This document shows, in pieces, positions 1-11,157 of a stretch of DNA of 64,000 nt. The DNA lies in the NCBI RefSeq assembly GCF_036320965.1, contig NC_092231.1:27011894-27075893 (forward strand). Direction: 5' to 3'. The notes under the pieces are model-generated. The model was given only the letters and a program-made list of their open reading frames with translations. It did not search any database and was not told where the DNA came from. The first letter of the stretch is position 1, and the number at the start of each line of letters is the position of its first letter. Source of the DNA: Panulirus ornatus (taxonomy: Eukaryota > Arthropoda > Malacostraca > Decapoda > Palinuridae). The position numbers and the translations under genes are program-made.

Positions 1-757
1 TGGATCTGGTAGCGGATGGAACCATGGAAGCGGAAGTGGATCATAGGGTGGGGGAGGGGGGCGAAAATTCTGGGGGCCTTGAAGAATGTGTGGAAGTCGA
101 GAACATTATCTCGGAAAGCAAAGATGGGTATGTTTGAAGGAATAGTGGTTCTAACAATGTTGTATGGTTGCGAGGCGTGGGCTATGGATAGAGTTGTGCG
201 CAGGAGGATGGATGTGCTGGAAATGAGATGTTTGAGGACAATGTGTGGTGTGAGGTGGTTTGATCGAGTGAGTAACGTAAGGGTAAGAGAGATGTGTGGA
301 AATAAAAAGAGCGTGGTTGAGAGAGCAGAAGAGGGTGTTTTGAAGTGGTTTGGGCACATGGAGAGGATGAGTGAGGAAAGATTGACCAAGAGGATATATG
401 TGTCGGAGGTGGAGGGAACAAGGAGAAGAGGGAGACCAAATTGGAGGTGGAAAGATGGAGTGAAAAAGATTTTGTGTGATCGGGGCCTGAACATGCAGGA
501 GGGTGAAAGGAGGGCAAGGAATAGAGTGAATTGGATCGATGTGGTATACCGGGGTTGACGTGCTGTCAGTGGATTGAATCAGGGCATGTGAAGCGTCTGG
601 GGTGAACCATGGAAAGCTGTGTAGGTATGTATATTTGCGTGTGTGGACGTATGTATATACATGTGTATGGGGGTGGGTTGGGCCATTTCTTTCGTCTGTT
701 TCCTTGCGCTACCTCGCAAACGCGGGAGACGGCGACAAAGCAAAAAAAAAAAAAAAA
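1..757 (+). mobile_element. RTE-clade LINE, 3' part (C-terminal RT tail, short 3' UTR, poly-A)
   Basis: The 3' end of an RTE retrotransposon whose upstream part lies left of the window. It encodes the C-terminal region after the RT palm: LYGCEAWAMD near 163-190, WFGHMERMSEE near 347-375, GRPNWRWKDG near 430-460, and stops at 558. An extra G in the G-run near 50-60 shifts the frame relative to sibling copies. The 3' UTR is the short type, jumping from 'aaccatggaaag' straight to the 'tatttgcgtgtgtgg' block. It ends with the family's terminal hairpin (ttgcgctacctcgcaaacgc...), an A-run, and a (TA)n tract. The protein carries the Cys version of the KKIL-C/S-DRG site that goes with short 3' UTRs in this window. 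Confidence 0.85.
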
Positions 758-759
758 TA

Positions 760-790
<31 letters not shown>

Positions 791-796
<6 letters not shown>

Positions 797-1026
797 GGGG
801 ATAGAGGAGAAAGAATACTTCCCACGTATTCCCTGCGTGTCGTAGAAGGCGACTAAAAGGGGAGGGAGCGGGGGGCTGGAAATCCTCCCCTCTCGTTTTT
901 TTTTTAATTTTCCAAAAGGAGGAACAGAGAATTGGGCCAGGTGAGGGTATTCCCTCAAGGCCCAGTCCTCTGTTCTTAACGCTACCTCGCTAATGCGGGA
1001 AATGGCGAATAGTTTGAAAGAAAAGA

Positions 1027-1030
<4 letters not shown>
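791..1030 (+). mobile_element. Composite SINE-like element (LINE head + LINE tail), complete copy
   Basis: A non-coding repeat of about 240 bp flanked by (TA)n on both sides. Its first 130-150 bp (atccctggggata... to the ttttccaaaag run) match the 5' UTR of the full-length RTE copy at 26.48-26.63 kb. Its last 35 bp (cgctacctcgctaatgcggg at 980-999, then ggaaatggcga) match the RTE 3' terminal hairpin. Between them, 920-977 folds into a long hairpin. It has no ORF. This looks like a non-autonomous partner of the RTE; an internally deleted LINE is the alternative origin. Other copies: 20793-21031, 21071-21327, 29849-30028, 31389-31535, 55655-55888. Confidence 0.75.

Positions 1031-1111
<81 letters not shown>
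1031..1111. repeat. (TA)n microsatellite, tail of the SINE-like element
   Basis: About 40 TA dinucleotides directly after the A-rich end of the element at 791-1030. Such tracts follow almost every RTE or SINE-like 3' end in this window, so they are probably grown from the element tail. Confidence 0.9.
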
Positions 1112-1113
<2 letters not shown>

Positions 1114-1528
1114 CTTTTCCTTAAAATACAGATGTTGAAGGAAATAATTGACAACAAAATGGAAAGTGGTATTAATTAAGAGTGCACTCATTACCCAGAT
1201 TGCATGGTTCTTTTTCATGAGGTGGAATTGCACCATTAATGGGCATAAAAGCAGAGTGATTGAAACATAAAATAATACAATAGTACGGCAATACAAAATG
1301 CTTCCGTGCTAAAGTTATGTATAAATCCACAAAATAAAGAATTGTCGATTCTTGTCACATGGCATCAATATCTTATACAATCCTTCCAGTGTTTTTGGAG
1401 TTGTGTTGCTTCGTGCCGACCACCACACATGAGTTTACCGTCTTCGTGAATATACAGTGTCCAAGTTGAGTCTGTAATTCCCCCCTCATGAACATTACAA
1501 CCATAATAGTTGTACATGTATTTTGTAG
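1112..1528. other. Intron or intergenic sequence without a recognised gene
   Basis: AT-rich sequence between a (TA)n tract and the first supported exon. No coding exon is apparent. The end (tgtacatgtattttgtag) gives the acceptor for the exon at 1529. Confidence 0.5.
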
Positions 1529-1834
1529 GCATTGCTCAGGTAGAAGCAACAGGCGCCTTGGCGGTTTATGCCGATGTGACAGCAACATTGCGCCATAACC
1601 TGCGGCAAGCTTGGCTCCAGCGACTCGGGAAGAGGAAGACGAAATTATCTTACCTGATGAAGAAAGAGAAAAGAATTTATCGAAGCCTCAGTGTCGATAA
1701 CTTGAGGGAGAAAACTGGCAAGCTAATTCCCTTGGAGGAGGAAGTTCGGAATAAGAGGAGCGCCTGGTTCTTTATTGTGTGCAAGATATTTACAGCCGTA
1801 AGCTTAGTTTTGCTGCTTCCCTTGACAACCGTTG
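1529..1834 (+). CDS. Multi-pass membrane protein, exon A (internal exon, phase 1/1)
   Basis: First of six exons that I chain into one gene (1529-1834, 2314-2438, 2886-3033, 4514-4654, 7143-7286, 11771-12237). Acceptor is ttttgtag|gc and donor is g|gtgagt; length 306 nt, 102 codons, entering and leaving in phase 1. The exon encodes a basic, probably cytosolic segment (LGKRKTKLSYLMKKEKR) and ends in a hydrophobic helix (WFFIVCKIFTAVSLVLLLPL). There is no plausible start, so 5' exons must lie to the left. I do not recognise the protein: no RING cysteine array, transporter signature or receptor motif is visible. The concatenated product is 443 residues to the stop with about six or seven hydrophobic helices. 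Confidence 0.62.
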
Positions 1835-2313
1835 GTGAGTATGTATAATTTTGAAAGTAATGACATACACTGTGCTTATCTGATCATTTGATTATCTTAA
1901 ATTCTGGTTGTTAATGAAAGACAAATATTCACATTATATCTCAACGCTCGGCACTTTTTCAGCCAAAATCTTTTGAAAAACTACTTTTCAGAATTCACTT
2001 AGTTTGGACTTCATACTTTTGTTACCACCTCTGTCATGATATTCATACACAAAACCTGCACTCCTCTAGTTAACTATCATTATGCATAAGTTCCTTATAT
2101 TCATATGATGAGTAACTTTTTCTGTGGGAGGTCTTGCTTCCTACATATACTCTGAACTTCTTGTTTCGCGTATGGACATTATCTTTATCCCCGCATCTCC
2201 ATAATCCGCAGACATGTTGACCATTGATCACTGTTGTCACGAAGGACAGACTGTGTCAGTATTTCTTCCATCTTTGTTGCCTTGCCACCATCTTACCATG
2301 CATTATGATACAG

Positions 2314-2438
2314 GCACAATGGTTGTTCATAGTGTGTGGAGTCAACCGAGAGAGCTCGTCTCTTGTGACCCAGCTCTGCTCCTCTTCTGCCAGGTCCTCT
2401 CCTTCACCTACGATATCCTCTACCTTGGAATATTCATG
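2314..2438 (+). CDS. Multi-pass membrane protein, exon B (phase 1/0)
   Basis: Acceptor is gatacag|gc and donor is atg|gtaatt; 125 nt. Entering with the single base left by exon A, it opens with Gly-Thr-Met and reads 42 codons to a phase-0 exit. The second half is a membrane helix (ALLLFCQVLSFTYDILYLG). Its support is the frame arithmetic: it is what converts phase 1 from exon A to the phase 0 required by exon C. Confidence 0.5.
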
Positions 2439-2885
2439 GTAATTATCACCTCTGAACCACTTTATCAGAACTGAAAATAATGGCTCATGTCAAAATTGTT
2501 TCAAACTTTTCTTCATACTGCCATGTTGAAGATTATATGATGATTCATATATAGTCCTAAAAGACATTTCATGTTTGTTTAGTGTATTAACATCGCTTGT
2601 AAATATCAATCCTGGATAAGATATATACTGGCAAGATTAATCATAGAATACACCCAAAAAAAAACGTATTTTCCTTGTTTGAATCAAACGGTGGGTGTAT
2701 TACAGACAATCATGAATCTAAATGGCACTGTTGAGCCAGGCAGGCTTTAACCAATTTCATCTCTTCGTTCTCTAGACGTTACTTTTAACTGCAAAAGAAT
2801 CCCCGAACATTAATCAATGTCTGACTGAGCACTTGCAAGATCAGAATATTGATCTAATATTAAGATTTTTGTTGATCACTTCCAG

Positions 2886-3033
2886 TTTTTGTTCTGTGTA
2901 AACTCGTGTTCGCCTGTATTTGTAAAGGACAACCAAGTAATGAACAGTAACTCAAAGTTGCCTCCCAAATACCATCAGTTTAAGGGTCGCAGGATGTCAC
3001 CAGGGTTTCAAGATGATTACAAAGCTCCTCCAG
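2886..3033 (+). CDS. Multi-pass membrane protein, exon C (phase 0/1)
   Basis: Acceptor is cacttccag|ttt and donor is ctccag|gtaagt (a perfect 5' site); 148 nt. Only phase 0 entry is open: the phase-1 reading hits a stop. It leaves in phase 1, which is what exon D needs. It encodes a polar, Lys/Pro-rich loop (KLPPKYHQFKGRRMSPGFQD) between two hydrophobic segments. Confidence 0.5.
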
Positions 3034-3171
3034 GTAAGTGCTCTAGTGATAAGCTTTTGTCCAAATATAATCAAGTGCATCAGTATCAACCTAAACCGAG
3101 TCATGCTGTCATGCATAGGTAGCTGCGTATTTACACGCTACTCGAGGAAACCATATCTTGGCAGGTACTTT

Positions 3172-3385
3172 CAGGCAGCGAATGGAACCATGGAAGCGGA
3201 AGTGTCACAGGGTAGGGGAGGGGGCGAAGGTTGTTGAAGCGATGAAGAATGTGTGGAAGAAGAGAACATTTTCTCGGAGAGCAAAAATGAGTATGTGTGA
3301 AGGAATAGTAGTTTCAACAATATTATATGGTTGCGAGCCATGGACTATAGATAGGGTTGTACGGAGGGTGGATGAGAATACTGGA
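3172..3385 (+). mobile_element. RTE-clade LINE fragment in an intron
   Basis: A short sense-strand piece of the RTE C-terminal region, from the GTMEAEV segment (ggaaccatggaagcggaagt) through KNVWKKRTFSRRAKM and LYGCEPW to the RVVRR segment near 3370. It has no 3' UTR or tail, so it is truncated at both ends. It is more diverged than the 1-757 copy. Confidence 0.8.
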
Positions 3386-3759
3386 AGTAGGTGTCAACAC
3401 TCCAAAGTCAAGTTGCACACAACCTTAGAAGAATACTAAGGGTTATGGAAATAACGTAACGTGGAGATATACAATCACATCTTAGCAAGAAAACTGCACA
3501 CGTGCTCTTCGTCTATCAACAAAATAGTCTCCAGCGGAGCAAATCCATGGGTAAGGTATTGTCATACTACTTTCATTCCCAGTATTGCCTAGTTGGCGTT
3601 ATAATACCCTCGTTCTTGAAGAATATGGTGACAAAAAAGATGTAGTCCGACCAACCCTTCAAGCCTATTATAGCTTTACTACACCGAACTTCTGGCAAGA
3701 TGCCAACCCAGCATCACACCGGTAACTGCAACCAGGGCACATGACAAAGGCTTATTGTG

Positions 3760-3763
<4 letters not shown>

Positions 3764-3806
<43 letters not shown>

Positions 3807-3830
3807 CACACACACACACACACATACACA
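3764..3830. repeat. (TA)n(CA)n microsatellite
   Basis: About 20 TA units followed by CA units. It abuts the antisense RTE tail at 3831, the same tail-to-(TA)n contact seen throughout the window. Confidence 0.9.
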
Positions 3831-3900
3831 CTTGATCGCCGTTTCCCACGCTGGCAAGGTAGTGCAAGGAACAGAGGAAGAAAGGGCACATCCACTCACA
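3831..3900 (-). mobile_element. RTE 3' terminal fragment (about 70 bp)
   Basis: On the minus strand this reads as the RTE 3' end: a diverged form of the gggccatt...tctgtttccttg block and the terminal hairpin (gctgg...gggaaacggcgatcaag). It lies next to its TA-rich tail. Confidence 0.6.
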
Positions 3901-4513
3901 TGCTTCTCTAGCTTTCATATGTAATGCACCAGAGCCCTTACCATGAAATTAAACATGAAACTTGTATGAAAGCATGTAAAGAAGCACTTTCATCGTGTAA
4001 TAGTAGTGGACCAATGAAATAAAATGAGTCATGATATAATGAATGAAGAGAGCATAAGGAAGTTTAAAAATTGTATGAAAGTTAAGAAAGTTCAAGAGAT
4101 GGTGTCTCTGAGGAGTAAAACCTTGCATAGTACAAATGGGTAATTACACACACCCAGGCCGTAGGCTCAAAACCTAGCCAACATTCACCCTTGTCAGAGG
4201 GGTTGGTGGATAAATAGGAATCTTATAAGCTGGAGCATATGATTCTTTATCTATAAAGCTCATACACAGCAACTCCAGTGTAAAGGTCTCTCCATAACAT
4301 ACAAACAGCGATCACACACATACACAACAGACTGATAGACATCCAACTTGCAACTCGACGATTAAAAGTGTTGTTGTTTATTATGGGAAGAGTAGAGCTC
4401 TCCACTACTGGAGTAAATCTTCTATGAGAAAACAAGATTAGTATCACTACCTATGAAGTCCCTAACCTTTATAATCAATGTTATTACGTTATTTCCTTTA
4501 TAATCCTTTTCAG

Positions 4514-4654
4514 GTTGGTCTTGGCTGAGTTTTGTGGGCGTAGTGATTGGTGGCTGCTACGGAGTGTTAGCCATCCCTGTCATTACCATCGGCAGCTGCT
4601 ACGTTGAGCACTGCTCCCAACATCCCAAAATTTCAATCTGGCTGATAACACAAG
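4514..4654 (+). CDS. Multi-pass membrane protein, exon D (phase 1/1)
   Basis: Acceptor is cctttttcag-type (taatccttttcag|gt) and donor is caag|gtatgt; 141 nt, 47 codons. It encodes a strong membrane segment (WLSFVGVVIGGCYGVLAIPV then ITIGSCYV) followed by a short Cys/His-containing loop (EHCSQHPK). The Gly-rich helix with an AIP turn faintly recalls the membrane region of RNF19-type ligases, but no RING or IBR cysteines are seen, so I make no assignment. Confidence 0.65.
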
Positions 4655-7142
4655 GTATGTGGGCTAAATAGACTTTTATACATCTTTCTCTCCTGTATAT
4701 ACCCATTCATTTTTAATACCGTGATTACATATGAAAAGAAGAGATTGTACTCCTAGATTTCTACTCTATTTGGTTGGTATTGTCAAAAATGGGGAATTAG
4801 ACAAACAAACCATTTCGAAACCTAGAAATTAATTGATCTAGAATTATTTGTTCATATTAGATCGTCACTGTGTGAAAAATTGTCGCTTTCGTTTCAGACA
4901 CACTCAAAGGGGCATAAACTTATATAAATGATTTCACACATTATTTGTCCATAAAAGAGTAAATGTAAGGGACTAACTAGGATGCCGTAGAGTAAGGTTA
5001 GCATATTGAAATATTTATAATTTCCATCCTCTAAACATCATCCAGAATGTCTTAATAACATTAGAGTACATCTGACTTGCTAGGCCTGGCGTCATTGGGT
5101 ACCCACACAATACCCACGTATCTCTGTGATACCCACAAGAGATTTGTCACGTTTCCCTGACTAAAAATGCACTGGACCTCTGTGGTATCCTGCATGATAA
5201 ACCATGTTCTCTTTCCGGAAAATGAATCTGCGCTTAAGGAATAATTTCAGCACAAGTTCCTTCTAGTATAATAAATGTAGGAGAATCCTCCGAGTCCCAC
5301 AGAATTCATGATAAAGACAAGCACACCAAACAAAAACATCAAATAAAAAACCAAGAACAATGTTGTTCTATGGTTGATCCGAGTCTTTTATACTAATGTA
5401 TTTTCCACTTCCTATTCTACTTATACACCCCCCCCCCCACCAACACCGACAAACCCTCCAAAACTCTTCCGTTCCCAACCCCAAACCAATCAACGACAAG
5501 ATAGAGTTACTTCCATCTTTGCTTCAGCCACATCATCATCATCATCATCATCATGAGAAGTTACTGTGGTTCACTTGAAGAGTCTGGAGCAGGAGTCCGA
5601 AACCCTCATACTTTCCAGCCACATGCGGCTGGGAGAACGACATACATATGTGATGGCGTCTCCAAGCTGAGGAAGTAACCAGGTCTGGTTTGAAAATTGC
5701 AGTTTGGGTTCATTAGATCATACACAGAGATAAGAGGAAAAGAAAGATTCGGTAGAATGGCAGATGATTGTAAAAAAAAAAAAAAAAATACATTACGGTA
5801 AACGTGATAATCATGTCCTGCTTTTGACTGGCCCTTAATCATACCTTAATTAATCCATAAACCAAATCCAGACCTTTCCAAAGTAACTGAAACCTTTGCT
5901 TTATCATTAAAGCAACATTGTCTAGTAGATGTCATTGTTCCTTCTATGAAGCTTACTGCACGAGATGGGAAAACCTTTAATTAGCTGAAGTCCCATTCTC
6001 TAGCTTGTCCACGAAGTTTGAGGCAAAAACATTGGTTCCAGAACGAAACTTGAAAAGGAATGTATCGGATGGATCAATTGCAAGGTTGTACAGGGATTCG
6101 ATTCATAAAAAAAAAAAAAAATTACTAAAACCTAGTGACAGTAACCTTTACACGTTAACGCTAATAAAAAAGGAAATCTCTATTATGGCATAGATTAGAT
6201 ATGTTACTTGTCAGTTTAACTCCACCAGATCTGACAACCCTCTGAAGGAGCATTTAAATTGGGAGAGAAGGGTTGCTCGAACCAGAAACAGAATTCGTTG
6301 TACTCAAGGAACGAATCCCTACTTCCACCCTAGGATCTGGCATCAACTTGTTTCGTAGAAGCCATATCTTTCCAGCTGAGATGTGTGCCGGTATGTATGC
6401 GGCGGTGAGCCCTACACATTCTTTTGGCTCAATAACTGATGAATGTTTACTCAGGTTTTCCTCAGCGTTAAGTGAAGAGTACACAAATTCTCTCCCCAGG
6501 AGTAATAAACTTAATAGTTTGATGGATCATAAAGATGATCCCATGAGAGGGACAGATTGTAGAGAGCACAAATTATAACAACACTAAATGACAGGAAATA
6601 AAGTATGAAAAATGGGACTGTATACAGAACGAAGTTAGTGCCTTATATCTTATTGCTAGTAATGTTAGTTGTGCTGTAGTTCCAGCACACTAAATTTTCA
6701 GATGTCTGACCAATGATTATACTGAACATAATCAATGTCAACTTCAGGTATGATCTAAAGATCTGGAGCTAGATGTATCACACTAGTGACGTACAATATT
6801 TGAATATTCTCCTGTCACATTTGTCCCCCAGGGAAGGACTTACGCAGCGGCAAGAGACGCCGTGATTTTACAACCTTCATTAATGTGTTACAGTTGTCAC
6901 ATAAAATATGCTTTGCCTTGTGCATATTATAAGACTCATAAGGATGTATATTATCCAATGCTCAGGAAATGGTGTTGCTTCATCTTCCCTCTTCTAGTGT
7001 GGTGTACTCGTCATTCATGCCATCCGACTCATTTCCACTTCAATAATGTTGTTTCCACTTATTACAGATAATGTCAATGAATCATTCAGACATTTTCAGA
7101 CTCTGCATATCAACTCTATTTTTGTCCTGTAACACGTACCAG
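4655..7142 (+). other. Intron 4, no gene seen
   Basis: AT-rich intron with a C-run near 5428-5438, a (CAT)n stretch near 5528-5553, and A-runs near 5773-5788 and 6107-6121. A 101-codon open frame at 6273-6578 has no recognisable domain or splice support. No transposable element is recognised. Confidence 0.45.
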
Positions 7143-7286
7143 GTGCAGCTTCGGTAACTTTCCTGGTGGCAATGATCCCAGGCTGCTGTTGGTGGAGAAG
7201 GCCCAAAGTCAGCACAAGGACACTCGCGCTACTTTTCATACCTCCTGCTGCTGTAGCAGTATTCTTGTTCATGTGGCCTGCTATAG
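7143..7286 (+). CDS. Multi-pass membrane protein, exon E (phase 1/1)
   Basis: Acceptor is cgtaccag|gt and donor is ctatag|gtaagc; 144 nt, 48 codons. It encodes two hydrophobic stretches (AASVTFLVAMIPG and TLALLFIPPAAVAVFLFMWP) separated by a Cys/Trp/Arg loop (GCCWWRRPKVSTR). The paired cysteines next to a helix are a plausible acylation site (inference). Confidence 0.65.
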
Positions 7287-7794
7287 GTAAGCACGTTGCT
7301 TAGTACGTACGAGGCTTGTTGCGGTGTATCTGGTACACTGGGGTGGTTGGTGTATCACATCAGGAGTGACCTATCTAACTAGGATGCACGACAGCTCTTG
7401 ACACAACTGGATATCCCTGATTATCTTGGCGTATGTAAGATGCTACCAACTCTAATAGTCTAACGAGAGGAACGAGGATGATGAAAAGTTTGAAAACGTT
7501 TTTTTATATGATTACTAAAAGAGAAACACAAATGTTAGGTCAGAGGGAATTTTAAGTCTGTGCCACACTGGATGTCATTTCTTGTGGGACTGACTTCAAT
7601 TTCTTACGATACAACTTTCGTACAGTCATACAAGGTGAAACAGGTAAATGTGAAAGTACCTTCATTTGGTATACGTTCTAATATTTTTGAGTAAGTTACA
7701 TCAGTGATCTTTGAACAGTTTATCATGTCAACATGTCACGTTCAAATGTTGTTGGTTAGTTAGTTAGACTTCTCAAAAATTTTGTATAGACAAA

Positions 7795-8465
7795 GATGGG
7801 GTGCTTGAGGACTGGCAGAATGTATGTTTAATTCTCCAATATAAAGGCAGAGGGAACAAAAATGAATATCCGAGTTACAGAGGTATACGTCCAGTGAGCA
7901 TACCTGGTAAAGTATACGTACAGGAGGGTGTGGCAAGCACACAGCACATGACCATGAAGGCGCAGCATAGGTTCAGGAGAGGACAAGTGTGTCTGCTATG
8001 AAGTATTTGTTTGAGAAATATTTGGTGAACGAGTGACTTCTGAGGATCTGGAAAAAGTAAACGATAGATTGAACAGAGAAGTATTGTAGAATGTGCTATA
8101 TCGCGTGGAAGGAAAGCTACTAAATCTTGTGACATTTTTTTTTTTTTTTTTTTGGTTCAGTGAAGCATATGTGGTATTATACTGGAAGGAGTGTGTGTGG
8201 TTTCCAGTGAAGCTGGGTGTCTGTTAAAGATATGTAACACCTGTGTGGATGTAAAATTCTGTATATGGACGGGTGGTGAGAAAGATAAATGCTTGGATCG
8301 TTGGGCAAGGGCGGATAGGATAGCATCGGAGGTGAACCAATTGCTGTTTGCACATACCATGGGACGGTTCTGGTGGCAGACTCTTGAGAGAAACTCAGTA
8401 AGATAATGACAAAGTATGGCAAAGTGTTTGAAAGGAGGATCTTGAGAGTAAATATGAACAAAAGT
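7795..8465 (+). mobile_element. Degenerate RTE-like RT fragment
   Basis: A decayed RT-domain stretch: LEDWQNVCLILQYKGRGNKN near 7807-7865 matches the EDWRNA...LYKGKG block, then a YRGI..VSIPGK block near 7875-7910, and weaker matches past a T-run at 8137. It has several stops. It is older and more diverged than the copy that starts at 8466. Confidence 0.6.
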
Positions 8466-11103
8466 ACATGGGGTATTCAGTGGGGTATTCAGTGTTGTGA
8501 ATGGAAATGGGGAGGAGCTTGTGGGTTTGTGTGCTGAAAAGACTGGTGATTGGGAACACCTGGCTTAAAAAGAGATATACGTAAGCATGTGTGTGTAAGA
8601 GATGGTCAAAGGGCATTATTGGATTACGTGTTAATTGATAGGCGTGAAAAAGAGACTTTTAGGTGTTAATGTGCTGAGAATGGCAACTAGAGGGATGTCT
8701 GATCACTATCTTGTGTATCTTGTGGAGGCGAATGTGAAGATTTGTAGAGGTTTTCAAACAGGAAGAATGTTTCTGGAGAAGAGAGTTGTGACAGTAAGTG
8801 AGCTTGGAAAGGAGACTTGTGTGAAGAAGTACCAGGAGATATAGAGAGTAGAGTGACAAAAGGTGAGAGCAAATGACGTAAGGGGAGAGGGTGAGGAATG
8901 GGATGTATTTAGGTAAGCAGTGATGGCTTACGCAAAAGATGCATGTAGCATGAGAAAGGTGGGTGGTGGGCAGATTAGAAGGGGTAGTGAGTGGTGGGAT
9001 GAAGTAAAGTTGACAGTGAAAGAGAAAAGAAAGGCGTTTGGAAGATATTTAAAAGGAACGAGTGCAAATGACTGGGAGATGTATGGAAGAAAGAGCAGGA
9101 GGTCAAGAGAAAGGTGCAAGGGTTGAAAAAGAGGGCAAACGAGAGTTGGGTTGAGAGAGTATCATTAAACTTTAGGGGAAATAACAAGATATTTTGGAAG
9201 GAGGTAAATAACGAAATCCGGCAAGGCGGTGGGTTTGGATGGTATTGCAGTGGAACTTTCATAAAGAAAAAAAAGGGGGGTGATTGTGTTGTTGATTGAT
9301 TGGTAAAGATATTCAGTGTATATTCAATGCATGTATGGTTCATGGTGAAATGCCTGAGGATTGGCGGAATGCATTCATAGTGCCACTGTACAAAGGCAAA
9401 GAGGATAAAGGTGAGTGTTCAAACCAGAGAGGCATCAGTTTGTTGAGTATTCCTGAGATATCATAAAGGAGGGTATTGACTGAGAGGATGAAAGCATGTA
9501 CAGAGCATCAGAGTGAAGAAGAGCAATGTGGTTTCAGAAGTGGTAGAGAATGTGTGGAACAGGTGTTTGCTTCAAAGAATGTGTATGAGAAATACTTAGA
9601 AAAACAGATGGATTTGTATGTAGCATTTATGGATCTGGAGAAGGCATATGATAAGGTTGATAGACATACTTTGTGGAAGGTTTTAAGAGTATATGGTGTG
9701 TAAGGTGCTAGAAGCAGTGAAAAGTTTTTACTAAAGATGTCAGGCATGTGTACGAGTAGGAAGAGAGGAACGTGATTGGTTCCCAGTGAATGTCGGTCTC
9801 CGGCAGGGTGTGTGATGTCCCCATAATTGTTTAATTTGTTTATGGATGGGGTGGTTAGGAAGGTAAATGCATGAGTTTTGGAGAGGGGCGAGTATGCAGT
9901 CTGTTTGGGATGAAAGGGCCTGGGAAATGAGTCGGTTCTTGTTTGCCGATAATACAGCTCTGGTGGCTGATTCGAATAAGAGGCTTCATAAGTTGGTAAC
10001 TGAGTTCGGAAACGTGCGTGAAAGGAGAAAGTTAAGAGTAAATGTGCATAAGAGCAAAGTTATTAGGTTCAGTAGGGTTAAAGACAAGTTAATTGGGATG
10101 TAAGTTTGAATTGAGAAAATTTGGATGGTGTTTTAGATTTCTGGGAGTGGACGTTAAGCGGATGGAATCATGGAAGCAGAAGTGAGTCAAATGGTGGGGG
10201 AGGGGGGCAAAAGTTTTAGGAGCGATGAAAAATGTGTGGAAGGAGAGAACATTATCTTGGAGAGCAAAAATGGGTATGTCTGAAGGAACAGTAGTTCCAA
10301 CATATGTTACATGGTTGTGAGGCATAGGCTATAGATTGGGTTGTATGGAGGAGGGTGGAAGTGTTGGTAATGTTTGAGGACAATATGTGGCGTGAGGCGT
10401 TTTGATCGAGTAAGCAATGTAAGGGTATGAGAGATGTGTGGAAATGAAAAGAGTATGGTTGAGAGAGCAGAAGAGGGTGTGTTGAAATGGTTTGGACATA
10501 TGGAGAGAATGAGTGAGGAAAGATTGACAAAGAGGATATGTGTCAGAGATGGAGGGAAGAAGGAGAAGCAGGAGACCAAATTGAAGGTAGAAGGATGGAG
10601 TGAAAAATATTTTAAGCGATCGGGGCCTGAACATAGAGGAGGATGAGAGGCATGCAAGGAATAAAGTGAATTGGAACGATGTGGTATATCGGGGACGACG
10701 AGCTGTCAATGGACTGAAGCAGGGCATGTGAAGCGTCTGGGGTAAACCATGGAAAGGTGTGTCGGGCCTGGATGTGGATGAGGAGCTATGCTTTCAATGC
10801 ATTACACATGACAGATAGAGACTGAGTGTGAACAAATGTAACCTTTTGGTCTGTATTCCTGGCGCTACCTCGCTAAAGCAGGGGATAGCGATGCTGTTTT
10901 CCTGTGGGGCGGGGTAGCGACAGGAATGGATGAAGGCAAGCAAGTATGTGTCTGTATGTATTGTCTGCGTATGTGTATGTATATGTTTGTTGATATGTAT
11001 ATGTGCGTATGTGGGCGTTTATGTATGCGAGTGGATGGGCCATTCTTCGTCTGTTTCCTGGCGCTACCTCGCTGATGCGGGAAAAAGCGATTATGTATAA
11101 ACA

Positions 11104-11105
<2 letters not shown>
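8466..11105 (+). mobile_element. RTE-clade LINE, 5'-truncated older copy
   Basis: Sense-strand copy starting inside the endonuclease domain (VFSVVNGNGEEL-like near 8470-8530), with the GMSDHYLV-type histidine motif near 8693-8715. RT follows: QCGFRSGRECVEQVF near 9525-9570, VAFMDLEKAYDKVDRHT near 9622-9670, RLRQGV near 9795-9810, LFADNTALVAD near 9940-9972 (the catalytic FADD is FADN here), and the GHMERMSEERLTKR tail near 10493-10540. Many stops and frameshifts make it non-functional. The 3' UTR is the long type (10740-11105) and ends in the terminal hairpin and a TA tract. Confidence 0.85.

Positions 11106-11153
<48 letters not shown>
11106..11153. repeat. (TA)n microsatellite
   Basis: About 22 TA units between the tail of the copy at 8466-11105 and the 5'-truncated start of the next RTE piece. 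Confidence 0.9.

Positions 11154-11157
<4 letters not shown>

Larger units (their letters stand above)
3034..4513 (+). other. Intron 3 with RTE fragments and a microsatellite
   Basis: Intron between exons C and D. It holds an RTE C-terminal fragment (3172-3385), a (TA)n(CA)n tract (3764-3830) and an antisense RTE tail (3831-3900). The rest, 3900-4513, shows no gene. Confidence 0.5.

Noticed and set aside
5374..5578. Pro- and Ser/His-rich frames in intron 4
   Set aside because: They arise from a C-run and a (CAT)n stretch.
6273..6578. 101-codon frame as an additional exon of the membrane-protein gene
   Set aside because: No matching acceptor/donor pair keeping phase 1/1 was found and exons D and E already join in frame without it.
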